A DNA stretch of 64,000 nucleotides from Sulfurimonas gotlandica GD1 (GCF_000242915.1 NZ_AFRZ01000001.1:2418001-2482000), one strand, 5' to 3'. Numbered from the stretch's first letter, positions 27,444-37,338 are shown. The notes: generated from the sequence alone by a model not told the origin. Numbers and translations: made by a program.

Positions 27444-28657
27444 TATATCTCAATTGTAAAACAGTTATAACCATTTTCATACTTGTATGAAAGGGTATAG
27501 TTATGCTTTCTTAGTATGGCATCTACAATGTATAGCCCTAAACCAAAACTCTCAGAAGCCTTCATTTCACCTTTTGTAAATGGTTGTACATAGTAATCAA
27601 GTTCTTCGTCCATTTTATCACCACGTGAGCAGAAATGTATTCCATGTTCTTCACACTCTATGTAAAAATCATTATCTTGCGAGTACTTAAGACCATTGTC
27701 AATCAAGTTTTTAAACACAATTGTAAATAGCTCAAAATTTATCTCTAGTCTTCTTTTTGAAAAATTATTTTTAATCGAGTCCGGCTCTAAAAACAACATA
27801 TCTGTAGCTTGTCCTATCACATCTGTAAGCGGGTAAAGTTTCTTCTGAAGTTTTTGATCTGTTGCTGTAATCTTTTCAATATGTACAAACTCTTTTAGTA
27901 GAAGTTCAAGTCTTGTAAACACATTGTTTAAAACATTTTTTGATTTAGAATCTTCTATGAATTCAAGAGCTAGCTTTCCGCTTGTAATAGGTGTTTTACA
28001 CTCATGAGTAATGTTTCTTAAAAAAATTATTCTTGCTTGAAGAATCTCTCTAATCTTTTTGGCTGATTTATTAAACTCGTTTGATACTTCTGCAATCTCA
28101 TCACTACGAGTTGATGAAAAATCTATATCTACCTCTCCCTCTCCAAAACGGCGAATCTGCAGCTGTAGATGCTTTAATGGATAGAGACTAATAGCTATAG
28201 ATAAAAGAAGAAGTAACATAATTGCAATAAAAGCAGCATATAACCACCAAACATAGTCAACATTTATTGAACGAGTGTTTTCATCTTTAAGAAGCATTGT
28301 TCCTACTTCAGGCGGAACTATCACATATCTAAAAGAGTCTCTCTCATAAAGATGAAAATCACCCTTTGCGCAAGATACAGTGTCAAATTTTTTTAGATTT
28401 TGAATACTCTTATATAGCTTTTTATCCTCAACTACAGAGATATTGTCTTTTTTCAAGGCTACAAGCAGTTCATCGTATGTACTTTCTCCAATCTTCCATC
28501 TCATAACAGACATAGCAACATGATGATAGTGAACACGAAGTTTTTCTCTCTCATTCGTAAACTCATGTTTGTGCATCACTTTAAACAGAGCAGTTGTCGC
28601 AACTATGGCTAAAAAGAAAGATAGTACGATTCTTAGCAGTATAGAGTGTTTATTCAT
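27443..28657 (-). CDS. ArsS-like sensor histidine kinase
   Basis: This 404-residue inner-membrane kinase has two transmembrane helices (about residues 8-26 and 135-160) around a 110-residue periplasmic sensor, then HAMP, and a histidine-kinase core with H box NITHECKTPITS, N box NLIDNGLKYS and G box GLGLYIVDAI. It resembles the ArsS family of Campylobacterota. It overlaps the response-regulator gene by eight bases. Likely signals are pH, acetate or redox, by analogy with the family; the sensor domain here is not diagnostic. Confidence 0.88.
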   Translation of the reverse strand: MNKHSILLRIVLSFFLAIVATTALFKVMHKHEFTNEREKLRVHYHHVAMSVMRWKIGESTYDELLVALKKDNISVVEDKKLYKSIQNLKKFDTVSCAKGDFHLYERDSFRYVIVPPEVGTMLLKDENTRSINVDYVWWLYAAFIAIMLLLLLSIAISLYPLKHLQLQIRRFGEGEVDIDFSSTRSDEIAEVSNEFNKSAKKIREILQARIIFLRNITHECKTPITSGKLALEFIEDSKSKNVLNNVFTRLELLLKEFVHIEKITATDQKLQKKLYPLTDVIGQATDMLFLEPDSIKNNFSKRRLEINFELFTIVFKNLIDNGLKYSQDNDFYIECEEHGIHFCSRGDKMDEELDYYVQPFTKGEMKASESFGLGLYIVDAILRKHNYTLSYKYENGYNCFTIEI

Positions 28658-29342
28658 TTTGCATCATCCTATAACCAATACCTCTTACAGATTCAAAATA
28701 TTTTGGATCTCTTGGGTTGTCATTTAGTTTAGTACGAAGCCTGCTGATGATTACATCAATGCTTCTATCGCCACTGCTCCAATTCATGCCTTCAACACTG
28801 TCTAAAATCTGCTCGCGTGAAAATACTATTCCTCTGTTTAGTAAAAATAGTTTGAGTACTCCAAATTCTGCTACAGTTAAATCTAATGGCTTATCTTTAA
28901 AGCATATCTTCATAGTTGTTTTGTCGCATTTAAATTCATGGTCTTCAAAAGTTTCATTTGTATTTATGCTGTTATTTGAACGTCTTAGTTGAACTTGTAT
29001 TCTTGCTATGAGTTCACGGGTGTCAAATGGTTTTGGAAGGTAATCATCAGCACCTTTTTCCAGTCCAAGTACTTTATCACTTACGTTATCGCGTGCTGAC
29101 ATGATTATAATTGGAATAGCATGCTTTTTTCTTATTAGCTCACACAACATTAGTCCGTCCATTTTAGGCAAAGATAGGTCTAGCAGTATGATTTTGTAAG
29201 ATTTTTCTTCGAGTCTGTTTAATACTTTTAGTGGATCATTTAAAATATCTACAGTGTAATCACTATGGATTAAATAGCTGGCAAGCAGATCTGATAGGTC
29301 TAAATCATCTTCTACTATTAGTATGTCTGTTTTTTCTCTCAT
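28650..29342 (-). CDS. OmpR-family response regulator (ArsR-like partner)
   Basis: This 230-residue regulator has a receiver domain (phospho-acceptor Asp in IILLDLSLPKMDG, conserved Lys in LPKPFD) and a C-terminal winged helix (SREQILDSVEG, RSIDVIISRLRTKL). Phosphorylation by the adjacent kinase should drive tandem DNA binding. The direct repeats before this gene (29361-29390), the cytochrome and the porin are candidate targets, including autoregulation. Confidence 0.92.
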   Translation of the reverse strand: MREKTDILIVEDDLDLSDLLASYLIHSDYTVDILNDPLKVLNRLEEKSYKIILLDLSLPKMDGLMLCELIRKKHAIPIIIMSARDNVSDKVLGLEKGADDYLPKPFDTRELIARIQVQLRRSNNSINTNETFEDHEFKCDKTTMKICFKDKPLDLTVAEFGVLKLFLLNRGIVFSREQILDSVEGMNWSSGDRSIDVIISRLRTKLNDNPRDPKYFESVRGIGYRMMQNE

Positions 29343-29360
29343 TGTAAAATCTTATTATTG

Positions 29361-29390
29361 GTTTATGAAATAAGATGTTAACGAAATAAG
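29361..29390 (-). promoter_or_regulatory. Direct repeat upstream of the two-component operon
   Basis: GTTTATGAAATAAG (29361-29374) and GTTAACGAAATAAG (29377-29390) differ at two positions, with a 16-base period. They lie 19-48 bases upstream of the response-regulator start, consistent with autoregulation. Confidence 0.5.
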
Positions 29391-29460
29391 TTTTTTTTAT
29401 AGTTTAATATTGGATGTTTCTAATTGTTTATCACAAAGTTATTACAAAAGTAAACATTTT

Positions 29461-29775
29461 TTACTCTTTTATATTCTCAAAGCACAACTCTTTAGCAGTA
29501 AACCAGTCAGCAATGCCTTGATCATTGTATTGATATTCTCTCTGTTTTGGAGGAATTACGCTATTTCTCATTTTAGAGCGGATTATACCCATGATAATAA
29601 AACTAAGAAGCAGTGTCGCAATAGCTATAAAGTAGTCAAATATGTACCAAACTACTAGAGCAATTATATATATAGAAAACTGTAGGAATATTTTTATTAA
29701 AAAAGATATGAGTTTGCATCTCTTGGAATGAAGCTTTGGTGTTGGTTCCATCATCTCTATAAAATCGTTTTCCAT
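29461..29775 (-). CDS. Small two-helix membrane protein
   Basis: This 104-residue protein starts at the ATG at 29773-29775 (GAGGTG upstream); an earlier in-frame start at 29814 is less likely. Two or three hydrophobic segments span about residues 24-72 (LIKIFLQFSIYIIALVVWYIF and IATLLLSFIIMGII). A soluble tail containing NDQGIADWF follows. I recognise no family. It faces htpG and is separated from the two-component genes by about 120 bases. Confidence 0.6.
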   Translation of the reverse strand: MENDFIEMMEPTPKLHSKRCKLISFLIKIFLQFSIYIIALVVWYIFDYFIAIATLLLSFIIMGIIRSKMRNSVIPPKQREYQYNDQGIADWFTAKELCFENIKE

Positions 29776-29874
29776 ATATACACCTCTATTTATTTGTTTA
29801 AAAATTATATCCAAAATATATTAATTGGAAGTTGACTAAAGTTATATGAGTGAGAGAGGCTAAACTAAGTTGAT

Positions 29875-29893
29875 GTTAATTGCAACTATTAAC
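29875..29893 (+). promoter_or_regulatory. Inverted repeat upstream of htpG
   Basis: GTTAAT and ATTAAC flank TGCAACT, 47 bases before the htpG start. An overlapping dyad AGTTG/CAACT is centred nearby. It may be an operator of the heat-shock chaperone; it is neither a CIRCE nor a recognisable HspR site. Confidence 0.3.
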
Positions 29894-29939
29894 TTTTTTT
29901 TGATAAACTACGAGAAATTTTTACACAAGGATATTTAAG

Positions 29940-31832
29940 ATGGCAAAACATCAGTTTCAAACAGAAGCAAATCAAATATTAAACTTAATGATTCACTCAC
30001 TATATTCAAACAAAGAGATTTTCATCCGTGAGTTAGTGTCAAACGCTTCAGATGCATTAGATAAACTAAATATGTTAGTTCTTACTGATGATAAATATAA
30101 AGAAGTTACTTTCTCTCCTCGTATAGATATAGTTGCTAATAAAGAGGCTAAAACATTAACTATTAAAGATTCTGGTATTGGTATGAATGAAGAGGACTTA
30201 ATGAGTCATCTTGGTACTATAGCAAAGTCTGGTACAAAAGCATTTTTAGAAAATCTTACAGGAGACCAGAAAAAAGATTCTAATTTAATTGGTCAATTTG
30301 GTGTTGGTTTTTACGCTTGTTTTATGGTAGCTCACAAAGTTGAAGTAACAACAAAAAAAGCTGGCGAAGAGCAGGCATTTTTGTGGACAAGTACTGGTGA
30401 TGGTGAATTTGATGTAGAAAATACTACTCAAGATGGGCATGGTACTACAATCGTAATGCATCTTAATGATGAAGAAGCAGAGTTTTTAGAAGCACATAGA
30501 ATAGAAACAATTATTAAAAAATACTCTAATCATATTCCATTCCCGATTTTTATGGATAAAGATAAATTTATTCCTGCTGTAAAAGATGATGATGGAAAAG
30601 AAACGGAACCTTCAAGAACTGAGATAGAAAATGTACAGATTAACCGTGCAAATGCACTTTGGACTATTTCAAAATCTGAAATTACAGATGAAGAATATAA
30701 AGATTTCTATAGTTCAATAGCTCATTCATCAGAAGAGCCCTTAGCTTGGATGCACAACAAAGCAGAGGGTGCAATAGAGTACACAACACTTTTTTATATT
30801 CCAAATAAGGCTCCAATGGATATGTTTAGAGTTGATTACCAGACTGGTATTAAACTTTATATTAACCGTGTATTTATTACAGATGATGAAAAAGAGTTAA
30901 TGCCTACTTATCTAAGGTTTTTACGTGGTGTAATTGACTCTAAAGATTTACCACTTAATGTATCTCGAGAGATATTACAATCAAATGCAGTTATGAATAA
31001 AATCAAAAATGCTTCTGTTAAAAAAGTACTTTCAGAATTATCTAAAATAGCTAAAAATGATTCTGAAAAATATGACAAATTCTTTGCTGAATTTGGAAAT
31101 GTTTTAAAAGAAGGTCTTTACAGTGATTTCGGAAATCGTGAAAAAATCTTAGAGCTTATGAAATTTAATACTATTAACTCTACTGAGACGGTAATGATTG
31201 AAGAGTTCGTTAAAAATGTAGATGAAGAGAAAAAAGAAATCTATTATATAACTGGTAAGACTTCACTTTCAATGCTAAAAAGCTCTCCTGCATTAGAGAG
31301 ATTTAAAGCTAAAGGTATTGATGTTTTAGTTTTAAATGAAGAAGTTGATACTATTATCTTCCCAATGGTAACTGAATACAAAGAGTATAAACTTGTGCAC
31401 GTTGGGGATGCTAAATTCGAAGAGAGTGAAGAAGAGAAAAAAGCTGAAGAAGAAGTAGCTAAGTCTTATGAAGGTCTTGCAAAAGAGTTTAAAGATGCAC
31501 TTGGTGATAGAGTTAAATCTGTTGAAACTACTTCAGACCTAGTTGATTCACCTGTAAAACTAAAAGAAGATAAAGAAGACCCAGCTTATATGATGGCTCA
31601 AATGATGAAGCAAATGGGACAAGACTCAGGCGCACCAGCACCGGCTCCAATCTTCCAGATTAATCCTAAACATGAACTTATCATGAAACTAAAAGATTCT
31701 GCTGATCAAAATCTCATTAATGATGCTGCTCATGTATTATTTGACCAGGCAAAACTATTTGATGGTATAGAACTTGATGATACAGCAGACTTCATTTCAA
31801 GGCTAAATAGAATTATTACTAAAGCATTATAA
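29940..31832 (+). CDS. htpG: Chaperone HtpG (Hsp90)
   Basis: This 630-residue cytoplasmic Hsp90 has the GHKL ATPase domain at the N-terminus (ELVSNASDALDKLN, DSGIGM, GQFGVGFYACFMV), a middle client-binding domain with the catalytic arginine region LPLNVSREILQ, and a C-terminal dimerisation domain. The length is normal. AAGGATATTTAAG precedes the ATG. It is a single-gene unit with a terminator hairpin at 31841-31869. Confidence 0.97.
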   Translation: MAKHQFQTEANQILNLMIHSLYSNKEIFIRELVSNASDALDKLNMLVLTDDKYKEVTFSPRIDIVANKEAKTLTIKDSGIGMNEEDLMSHLGTIAKSGTKAFLENLTGDQKKDSNLIGQFGVGFYACFMVAHKVEVTTKKAGEEQAFLWTSTGDGEFDVENTTQDGHGTTIVMHLNDEEAEFLEAHRIETIIKKYSNHIPFPIFMDKDKFIPAVKDDDGKETEPSRTEIENVQINRANALWTISKSEITDEEYKDFYSSIAHSSEEPLAWMHNKAEGAIEYTTLFYIPNKAPMDMFRVDYQTGIKLYINRVFITDDEKELMPTYLRFLRGVIDSKDLPLNVSREILQSNAVMNKIKNASVKKVLSELSKIAKNDSEKYDKFFAEFGNVLKEGLYSDFGNREKILELMKFNTINSTETVMIEEFVKNVDEEKKEIYYITGKTSLSMLKSSPALERFKAKGIDVLVLNEEVDTIIFPMVTEYKEYKLVHVGDAKFEESEEEKKAEEEVAKSYEGLAKEFKDALGDRVKSVETTSDLVDSPVKLKEDKEDPAYMMAQMMKQMGQDSGAPAPAPIFQINPKHELIMKLKDSADQNLINDAAHVLFDQAKLFDGIELDDTADFISRLNRIITKAL

Positions 31833-31840
31833 TTTTTTTT

Positions 31841-31869
31841 TATATGAGTGCATAAGTAGCACTCATATA
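31841..31869 (+). terminator. Terminator of htpG
   Basis: TATATGAGTGC (31841-31851) and GCACTCATATA (31859-31869) form an eleven-base-pair stem with a seven-base loop, nine bases after the htpG stop. The T run lies before the stem rather than after it, so it may work best for transcripts from the right. Confidence 0.55.
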
Positions 31870-31932
31870 CTTATTTCATATTTATAGGATAGTTTAATAT
31901 ATAAGATTACAAAAACATGATACTTTACTTCT

Positions 31933-32439
31933 ATGAGCATGAATATGACTTTAGAAAGAAGACAACAGGATAAAGATATTCTAATCTTTATTGATAATAC
32001 TCTAAAAGAGAGTAATTTGTTTCTTCAACATAATTTAAACAACTTACAAATACAAGACTATGTCTATAGTCCTGATGAAGCTATAGAAGAGTTAGGTTTG
32101 GACTCTGAGCTAATAAATCAGTTGGTAGAAGACTATGTCAGTCAAATATTAAAATCTAAAGTACTATTTTTAAAACACCTCAATGAATTACAATATTCAG
32201 TAGATAATTCCAAAGAACTTGACTACACTCCACTAAGAGAACTAGCACATAAAAATTTAGGTGTTGCAAAAAATCTTCGTATAGAAGATGGTATAAAAAT
32301 TTTAGATGAGCTTATGAAAAAAGATGATTTAGCTTACTTGATTTTGTGTGTGGAAGGCTTGGCCGCTTGTGCGGTTAGGTTAAGACCTAAATGTGCATAT
32401 CAGACAATAAAGTTAATTGACCTAAAAAGTTCTTTATAA
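31933..32439 (+). CDS. HPt-like phosphotransfer domain protein
   Basis: This 168-residue soluble helical protein has LRELAHKNLGVAKNLRIED near residue 98, matching the phosphotransfer motif (AHxxKGxAxN) with His as the likely phospho-acceptor. The N-terminal 65 residues are charged. No kinase is adjacent, so it may serve the phosphorelay cluster at 37394-47798 about 5 kb away; that link is inference. The ribosome site at the ATG is weak, and the following residues MNM offer alternative starts. Confidence 0.55.
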   Translation: MSMNMTLERRQQDKDILIFIDNTLKESNLFLQHNLNNLQIQDYVYSPDEAIEELGLDSELINQLVEDYVSQILKSKVLFLKHLNELQYSVDNSKELDYTPLRELAHKNLGVAKNLRIEDGIKILDELMKKDDLAYLILCVEGLAACAVRLRPKCAYQTIKLIDLKSSL

Positions 32440-32444
32440 AAAAA

Positions 32445-32615
32445 CTATCTTTGACTAGCTGAATGAGATACTTTTTCTAGTACACCTTTTGGTATTTTTT
32501 TATATACATGACCTTTTTTATCCAATGGAAGAGCAAAAGCAAGTACAATGAATACAAATGAAAATACTACACCACCTAGCAAACTAAGGATGAGTTTAAG
32601 TTGAAAATCATTCAT
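32445..32615 (-). CDS. 56-residue single-helix membrane protein
   Basis: This short frame runs from ATG (32613-32615) to TAG (32445-32447). Residues 6-30 form one strongly hydrophobic helix (LKLILSLLGGVVFSFVFIVL and on), followed by a basic tail with DKKGHVYKKIPKG. The composition is clearly coding-like. It resembles small inner-membrane accessory subunits, but I cannot name it. It ends five bases from the HPt-like gene stop and begins next to the divergent nuclease-like gene. Confidence 0.5.
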   Translation of the reverse strand: MNDFQLKLILSLLGGVVFSFVFIVLAFALPLDKKGHVYKKIPKGVLEKVSHSASQR

Positions 32616-32674
32616 GTATGGGCGTACCTTATAATTTATTCAGAGGTTTCAATTATAACATGTTAAAATTATAT

Positions 32675-33187
32675 ATGCTAAGAAAAATAAATATTTTCAT
32701 TTTTTATATATTATTGAGCTTATCGCTAGATGCAAAAGAACCTGTTTTGGCTATTTTGAATAATACTGTTTCAAATGAGGTTCAAACGTTTTCAATTGGA
32801 AGTTATACCTTTGAGTGCAGGCCTTACGGTATTTTAAGTCTTGAAAAACTTTATGAAACAGCTAAACAAGGGTCAATATGCCAAAATTCAATTGATGAAT
32901 TTTACAAGAAAAATCCGAAGTTAAAATATTATGCTGATGGACTTTTAGAGCATAAGCAACAGTACCATGTTGAGATTAAAGATTCAGAGTGTATTTTATA
33001 TGCAAAGGGTCAAATGACTCTTTCAGAACTTCTTCTTGTCGAGGGTTTAGCTATTAAAAAGCCTATGTTTAAAGATGAAGAGTTTGAGAGCTATTATACA
33101 TTAGCACAGAGAAAAGCTAAGATAGATAGAAAAGGTTTATGGGGTGAAAATATTTTTAATAGCTGTATAGAAGAGATGTATAAATAG
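32675..33187 (+). CDS. Exported SNase-like (thermonuclease-type) protein
   Basis: About 170 residues from the ATG at 32675, with an N-terminal signal sequence (MLRKINIFIFYILLSLSLDA). An in-frame ATG at 32618 would only add an implausible leader. The C-terminal half has the SNase pattern LLVEGLAI followed by YTLAQRKAKIDRKGLWG. The N-terminal half is divergent, and the catalytic Arg/Asp set is not evident, so nuclease activity is uncertain. Two further cysteines suggest an extracytoplasmic protein. Confidence 0.6.
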   Translation: MLRKINIFIFYILLSLSLDAKEPVLAILNNTVSNEVQTFSIGSYTFECRPYGILSLEKLYETAKQGSICQNSIDEFYKKNPKLKYYADGLLEHKQQYHVEIKDSECILYAKGQMTLSELLLVEGLAIKKPMFKDEEFESYYTLAQRKAKIDRKGLWGENIFNSCIEEMYK

Positions 33188-33188
33188 T

Positions 33189-33485
33189 TTATTGTTTATT
33201 GTTAGTCATATAGATCCAAAATTCTTTGTGCGAATAGCCTTTATTTAGGAAGTAGAGTTGAAGTATTGTTACTCTATATAGAGTAATAAGCATTTTTGCA
33301 AAAGGCACAAAAAGGCTAAGACTTACTAAAAGAGACTGCTCTTTGTCTCCCTTTGATTCTATCATCTCTTGCATACCTATATTTTTACTAAGGTAGACTC
33401 CAAAAAGTATTGAAAACAAAAAGTTTAATGAAAGTCCAAAAATTATATATGCTACAAAGTCTTGTTCATGCATTCCAGCTATCAT
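33189..33485 (-). CDS. Small membrane protein
   Basis: This 98-residue protein has two hydrophobic stretches (FVAYIIFGLSLNFLFSILFGVY and LLVSLSLFVPFAKMLITLY) joined by a charged loop (MIESKGDKE). No family is recognised. It is convergent with the nuclease-like gene (one base apart) and follows the DUF3817 gene in the same direction. Confidence 0.55.
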   Translation of the reverse strand: MIAGMHEQDFVAYIIFGLSLNFLFSILFGVYLSKNIGMQEMIESKGDKEQSLLVSLSLFVPFAKMLITLYRVTILQLYFLNKGYSHKEFWIYMTNNKQ

Positions 33486-33541
33486 AGTTACCCTTATTAG
33501 TAGATCTTTTATATTCTGTATTTTATCAAAACTATTCTTTT

Positions 33542-33832
33542 TTATTCATAAGCTTTTATTTTACTTTTTGTAAAAAAAGTTCCAAAAGGAATAAGTGAAG
33601 CTACAAAAAAGATAATATTTTCACTAAATGACCACTTACTATCTCTCCACGCTACAACTAATAATAGACAAAAAAGTATAAATAGAACACCATGAATCAT
33701 GCCTGCAATTTTAACTGCCATTGGATAGCCAAATGCATATTTCATAGGCATTGCAATGAAAAGTAGTAGAAGATATGAATAGCCTTCTATAGAGTTTATT
33801 TGACCGAATTTTTTTACACTGTTATTTAGCAT
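33542..33832 (-). CDS. DUF3817 family membrane protein
   Basis: This 96-residue protein has three transmembrane helices. The motifs INSIEGYSYLLLLFIAMPMKY at the N-terminus and KIAGMIHGVLFILF in the middle are typical of DUF3817 (YdzA-like) proteins. Function is unknown. It lies upstream of the other small membrane protein and divergent from the oad operon. Confidence 0.75.
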   Translation of the reverse strand: MLNNSVKKFGQINSIEGYSYLLLLFIAMPMKYAFGYPMAVKIAGMIHGVLFILFCLLLVVAWRDSKWSFSENIIFFVASLIPFGTFFTKSKIKAYE

Positions 33833-33978
33833 TTTAAATCTTTTATTTGAAATTTATGCCGAAGTATATAATCAAAAAGTAACAATTGCACAACTTTAAA
33901 AAATTACAAAAGAATAGAAAAGTTCGTTTAAACATCTTTACACTATACTCTTAGCAAAATTGTAAAAAAGGTAAATTT

Positions 33979-34206
33979 ATGGATACTAACCTCGTAATGG
34001 AGGGCTTTAAGTTTATGGCTCTAGGAATGGGAACAGTTTTTCTTTTTCTTATAATATTGATAGTGATGATGAATGTTATGTCAGCTGTCTTACATAAGTT
34101 TTTCCCTGAACCACAGGCAAGTTTAGAGCCCTCGGTGGACACAAAAAATAATAAAAAGATTATTGCAGCAATTTCGGCGGCAATCTCTCATCATAGACAA
34201 GGTTAA
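33979..34206 (+). CDS. oadG: Oxaloacetate decarboxylase gamma subunit
   Basis: This 75-residue protein has one N-terminal transmembrane helix (about residues 12-34, FMALGMGTVFLFLIILIVMM) and a cytoplasmic tail ending in ISHHRQG. The short His-rich tail resembles the zinc-binding C-terminus of OadG, which ties the alpha subunit to the membrane beta subunit. It is the first gene of oadGAB, eight bases before oadA. Confidence 0.88.
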   Translation: MDTNLVMEGFKFMALGMGTVFLFLIILIVMMNVMSAVLHKFFPEPQASLEPSVDTKNNKKIIAAISAAISHHRQG

Positions 34207-34214
34207 GGATATTA

Positions 34215-36011
34215 ATGGCTAAAAAATATATAGATGTAATGGATACAACCTTTAGAGATGGTTTCCAGTCAGTTTTTGGTGGTCGTGTACTAATGGATGA
34301 TTTTTTTCCAGCGGTAGAAGCAGCTAAAATAGCAGGAATAAATCACTTTGAATTTGGTGGTGGAGCAAGATTTCAATCTCTGTATTTCTACCTAAGAGAA
34401 GACGCATTTGAAATGATGGATAAATTCCGTAAAATCGTTGGACCAGATGCAAACCTTCAAACTCTAGCTCGCGGTGTTAACACAGTAATGTTAGACACAG
34501 GTTCAAAAGAGTTAATTGATCTTCATGCTAAAATGTTTAAAAAGCATGGTACTACTACAATTAGAAACTTTGATGCACTTAATGATGTTGAAAACTTAAA
34601 GTATTCAGGCGAGAGAATTGCTCATCATGGACTTAAGCATGAAGTAGTTGTAACAATGATGGATTTACCTCCAGGATGTCATGGGGCACACACAACTGAA
34701 TTTTATGAAAAAACACTTCGTGAGATTTTAGATAGTGGTATCCCTTATCACAGTATCTGTTTTAAAGATGCTTCTGGTACTTCAAATCCTCAAAAGGTTT
34801 TTGATACTATTAAAATGGCTCGTCGTCTTGTTCCTGAAGGAACACATCTTCGTCTTCATACTCATGAGACTGCCGGTGTATCTGTTTCTGCTTATATGGC
34901 AGCTTTAGAGGCTGGTGTTGATGGTATTGATATGGCTGCTGCACCTGTAAGTGGTGGAACAAGTCAACCTGATATCTTAACTATGCTTCATGCAACTAAG
35001 GGAATGGATTATGACCTTGGTGGATTAGAGATTAGTAAAATATTAACTTATGAAAAAGAGCTTCAATATTGTTTGTCAGATTATTTTATGCCTCCAGAAG
35101 CAACAATGGTTTCTCCAATTATTCCATTCTCGCCAATGCCAGGTGGTGCACTAACTGCAAATACTCAGATGATGCGTGATAATGACATCTTAGATAAATT
35201 TCCAGAAGTTATTGCTGCAATGACAGAAGTAGTTGAAAAAGGTGGTTATGGTACATCAGTAACACCTGTTTCTCAGTTCTACTTCCAACAAGCACTTAAT
35301 AATGTTATGCAAGGTCCTTGGCAAGCAATAGCTCCTGGTTATGGAAAAATGGTTCTTGGTTATTTCGGTAAAACTCCGGTTGCTCCAGATCCAGAAGTTG
35401 TAAGAATTGCTTCAGAAAAATTAGGCTTAGAGCCAACTACTGAAAAAGTTCTTGATTTAACTGATGCAGATGAGAGTAAATCTTTAGCAACTTGGATTAA
35501 AAGACTTAAAGAAGAAGATATCGAGATAACTGAAGAAAATATTTTTATTGCAGCAGCTTGTCAAGATAAAGGTATCGAGTTCTTAAAAGGCAAGGGTGAG
35601 TTAAACGTTCGTAAAATATCTCAAATGAAAAAAGATTGTGAAGGAAGTTCAAATATGGGTAGTGGAAATTATACAGTAGTAGTAGATGGCCAAAAGTTTA
35701 GTGTTCAAGTTGCAGAAGGTGATGCAAATATTCAAGTTACAGCAGTAGATGGAGAGAGTGTAGCACCTGTAAAAGCTCCACCAGCAGCTTCTGGTAATGA
35801 AGTTTCAATTAAAGCTCTTTTACCAGGTAGTGTTTGGAAAATCGTTGCTAATCCAGGTCAAAGTGTAAGCGAAGGTGATGTAATTTTGATTTTAGAGTCT
35901 ATGAAAATGGAAATTGATGTTATTGCTCCTCGTGGCGGTGTAATTAAATCTATCAATGTTGCAACAAACGACAAGGTAGTAGAAGGTCAAGTCGTAGCAG
36001 TATTAGGATAA
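34215..36011 (+). CDS. oadA: Oxaloacetate decarboxylase alpha subunit / PycB-like biotin carboxyltransferase
   Basis: This 598-residue protein has an N-terminal HMGL-like TIM barrel ([35 protein letters not shown]), the conserved PYC/OADA region ([16 protein letters not shown]) and a C-terminal biotinyl domain with [10 protein letters not shown], where Lys carries biotin. It transfers CO2 from oxaloacetate to biotin. An Ala/Pro linker joins the domains. The genes oadG and oadB on either side favour a sodium-pumping decarboxylase over pyruvate carboxylase, though in Campylobacterota the two activities are hard to separate by sequence. Confidence 0.92.
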   Translation: MAKKYIDVMDTTFRDGFQSVFGGRVLMDDFFPAVEAAKIAGINHFEFGGGARFQSLYFYLREDAFEMMDKFRKIVGPDANLQTLARGVNTVMLDTGSKELIDLHAKMFKKHGTTTIRNFDALNDVENLKYSGERIAHHGLKHEVVVTMMDLPPGCHGAHTTEFYEKTLREILDSGIPYHSICFKDASGTSNPQKVFDTIKMARRLVPEGTHLRLHTHETAGVSVSAYMAALEAGVDGIDMAAAPVSGGTSQPDILTMLHATKGMDYDLGGLEISKILTYEKELQYCLSDYFMPPEATMVSPIIPFSPMPGGALTANTQMMRDNDILDKFPEVIAAMTEVVEKGGYGTSVTPVSQFYFQQALNNVMQGPWQAIAPGYGKMVLGYFGKTPVAPDPEVVRIASEKLGLEPTTEKVLDLTDADESKSLATWIKRLKEEDIEITEENIFIAAACQDKGIEFLKGKGELNVRKISQMKKDCEGSSNMGSGNYTVVVDGQKFSVQVAEGDANIQVTAVDGESVAPVKAPPAASGNEVSIKALLPGSVWKIVANPGQSVSEGDVILILESMKMEIDVIAPRGGVIKSINVATNDKVVEGQVVAVLG

Positions 36012-36015
36012 GTAT

Positions 36016-37338
36016 ATGAAATTTTTTGTTATAAAACTATTGGCACTCTTACTATTTACTTTTGGTGCTCTTCATGCAAGTGCTCCTGCTCAGGCAGAAG
36101 GTGCATCAACTCTAAAAGAAGAAACTTATAAGTCTAGACCTTTTTCAGAGATGATTACTGGTTTCTTACAATCAACTGGTATAAATGCTTTAATGAATCC
36201 AAATCCAAATGAGCTAAACTCACATGGTCACGCAATGAGTGATTTCCATAAAACTTGGGGTAGAGTTGTCATGATATTGATAACTTTTTTACTCTTTTGG
36301 TTAGCTATAAGAAAGGGATTTGAGCCTTTGTTACTATTGCCAATAGCATTTGGTGGATTATTAGCAAATATCCCAGTAGCTGGAATAGCTGGCGATGATG
36401 GATTTTTAGGTATTATCTACCATATGGGTTTATCAAACCAATTGTTCCCTGTCCTTATATTTATGGGTGTTGGAGCAATGACTGACTTTGGTCCGCTTCT
36501 CTCTAATCCTAAGACAGCACTTCTTGGTGGAGCGGCACAGTTTGGTATTTTTGGTACATTGGTTGGTGCAGTTGCACTTTCTCAATATACTGAATTATTT
36601 AACTTTACTATTCAGCAAGCGTCTGCTATTTCGATTATCGGTGGGGCAGATGGTCCGACATCAATATTCATAGCTACCGCCTTAGCACCTGAACTTTTAG
36701 GGGCGATTGCAGTTGCGTCATATTCTTACATGGCTATGGTACCAATTATTCAACCTCCGATTATGAGAGCATTGACAACTGATGCTGAGAGAAGAATCAA
36801 GATGACTACTCTACGTCATGTATCTCGTTTAGAAAAATTAGTTTTTCCTATTTTGGTTCTAGTTCTTGCTATTTTAGTTTTACCGGAGTCTACACCACTA
36901 ATCGGTGCATTTATGTTTGGTAACTTCTTAAAAGAATCAGGTGTTGTTGAAAGATTAAATGATACTTTACAAAATGCAATGATTAATATCGTTACTATTT
37001 TCTTAGGTCTTGCTGTTGGTTCAAAACTGGCTGCAGATCAGTTTTTAGTACCTGATACTTTAGCTATTTTGGCTCTTGGTATTATTGCATTTTCAATGGG
37101 TACAGCTGCTGGTGTAATCATGGCTAAGATAATGAATCTTTTCCCAGGACATAAGATTAACCCATTAATAGGCTCAGCAGGTGTTTCTGCTGTTCCAATG
37201 GCAGCTCGTGTATCAAATAAAGTTGGTATGGAGTATGACCGTAACAACATGCTTCTAATGCATGCAATGGGTCCAAATGTTGCAGGTGTTATTGGTTCAG
37301 CTGTTGCAGCTGGTGTACTTATCTCACTATTTCAGTAA
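36016..37338 (+). CDS. oadB: Sodium-pumping oxaloacetate decarboxylase beta subunit
   Basis: This 440-residue membrane protein has about ten helices. The core motifs are [37 protein letters not shown] and the end segment [23 protein letters not shown]. The beta subunit decarboxylates carboxybiotin and exports sodium. A signal-like N-terminal extension of about 60 residues ([21 protein letters not shown]) precedes the usual start of the family. It completes oadGAB and is followed by a clean terminator. Confidence 0.93.
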   Translation: MKFFVIKLLALLLFTFGALHASAPAQAEGASTLKEETYKSRPFSEMITGFLQSTGINALMNPNPNELNSHGHAMSDFHKTWGRVVMILITFLLFWLAIRKGFEPLLLLPIAFGGLLANIPVAGIAGDDGFLGIIYHMGLSNQLFPVLIFMGVGAMTDFGPLLSNPKTALLGGAAQFGIFGTLVGAVALSQYTELFNFTIQQASAISIIGGADGPTSIFIATALAPELLGAIAVASYSYMAMVPIIQPPIMRALTTDAERRIKMTTLRHVSRLEKLVFPILVLVLAILVLPESTPLIGAFMFGNFLKESGVVERLNDTLQNAMINIVTIFLGLAVGSKLAADQFLVPDTLAILALGIIAFSMGTAAGVIMAKIMNLFPGHKINPLIGSAGVSAVPMAARVSNKVGMEYDRNNMLLMHAMGPNVAGVIGSAVAAGVLISLFQ

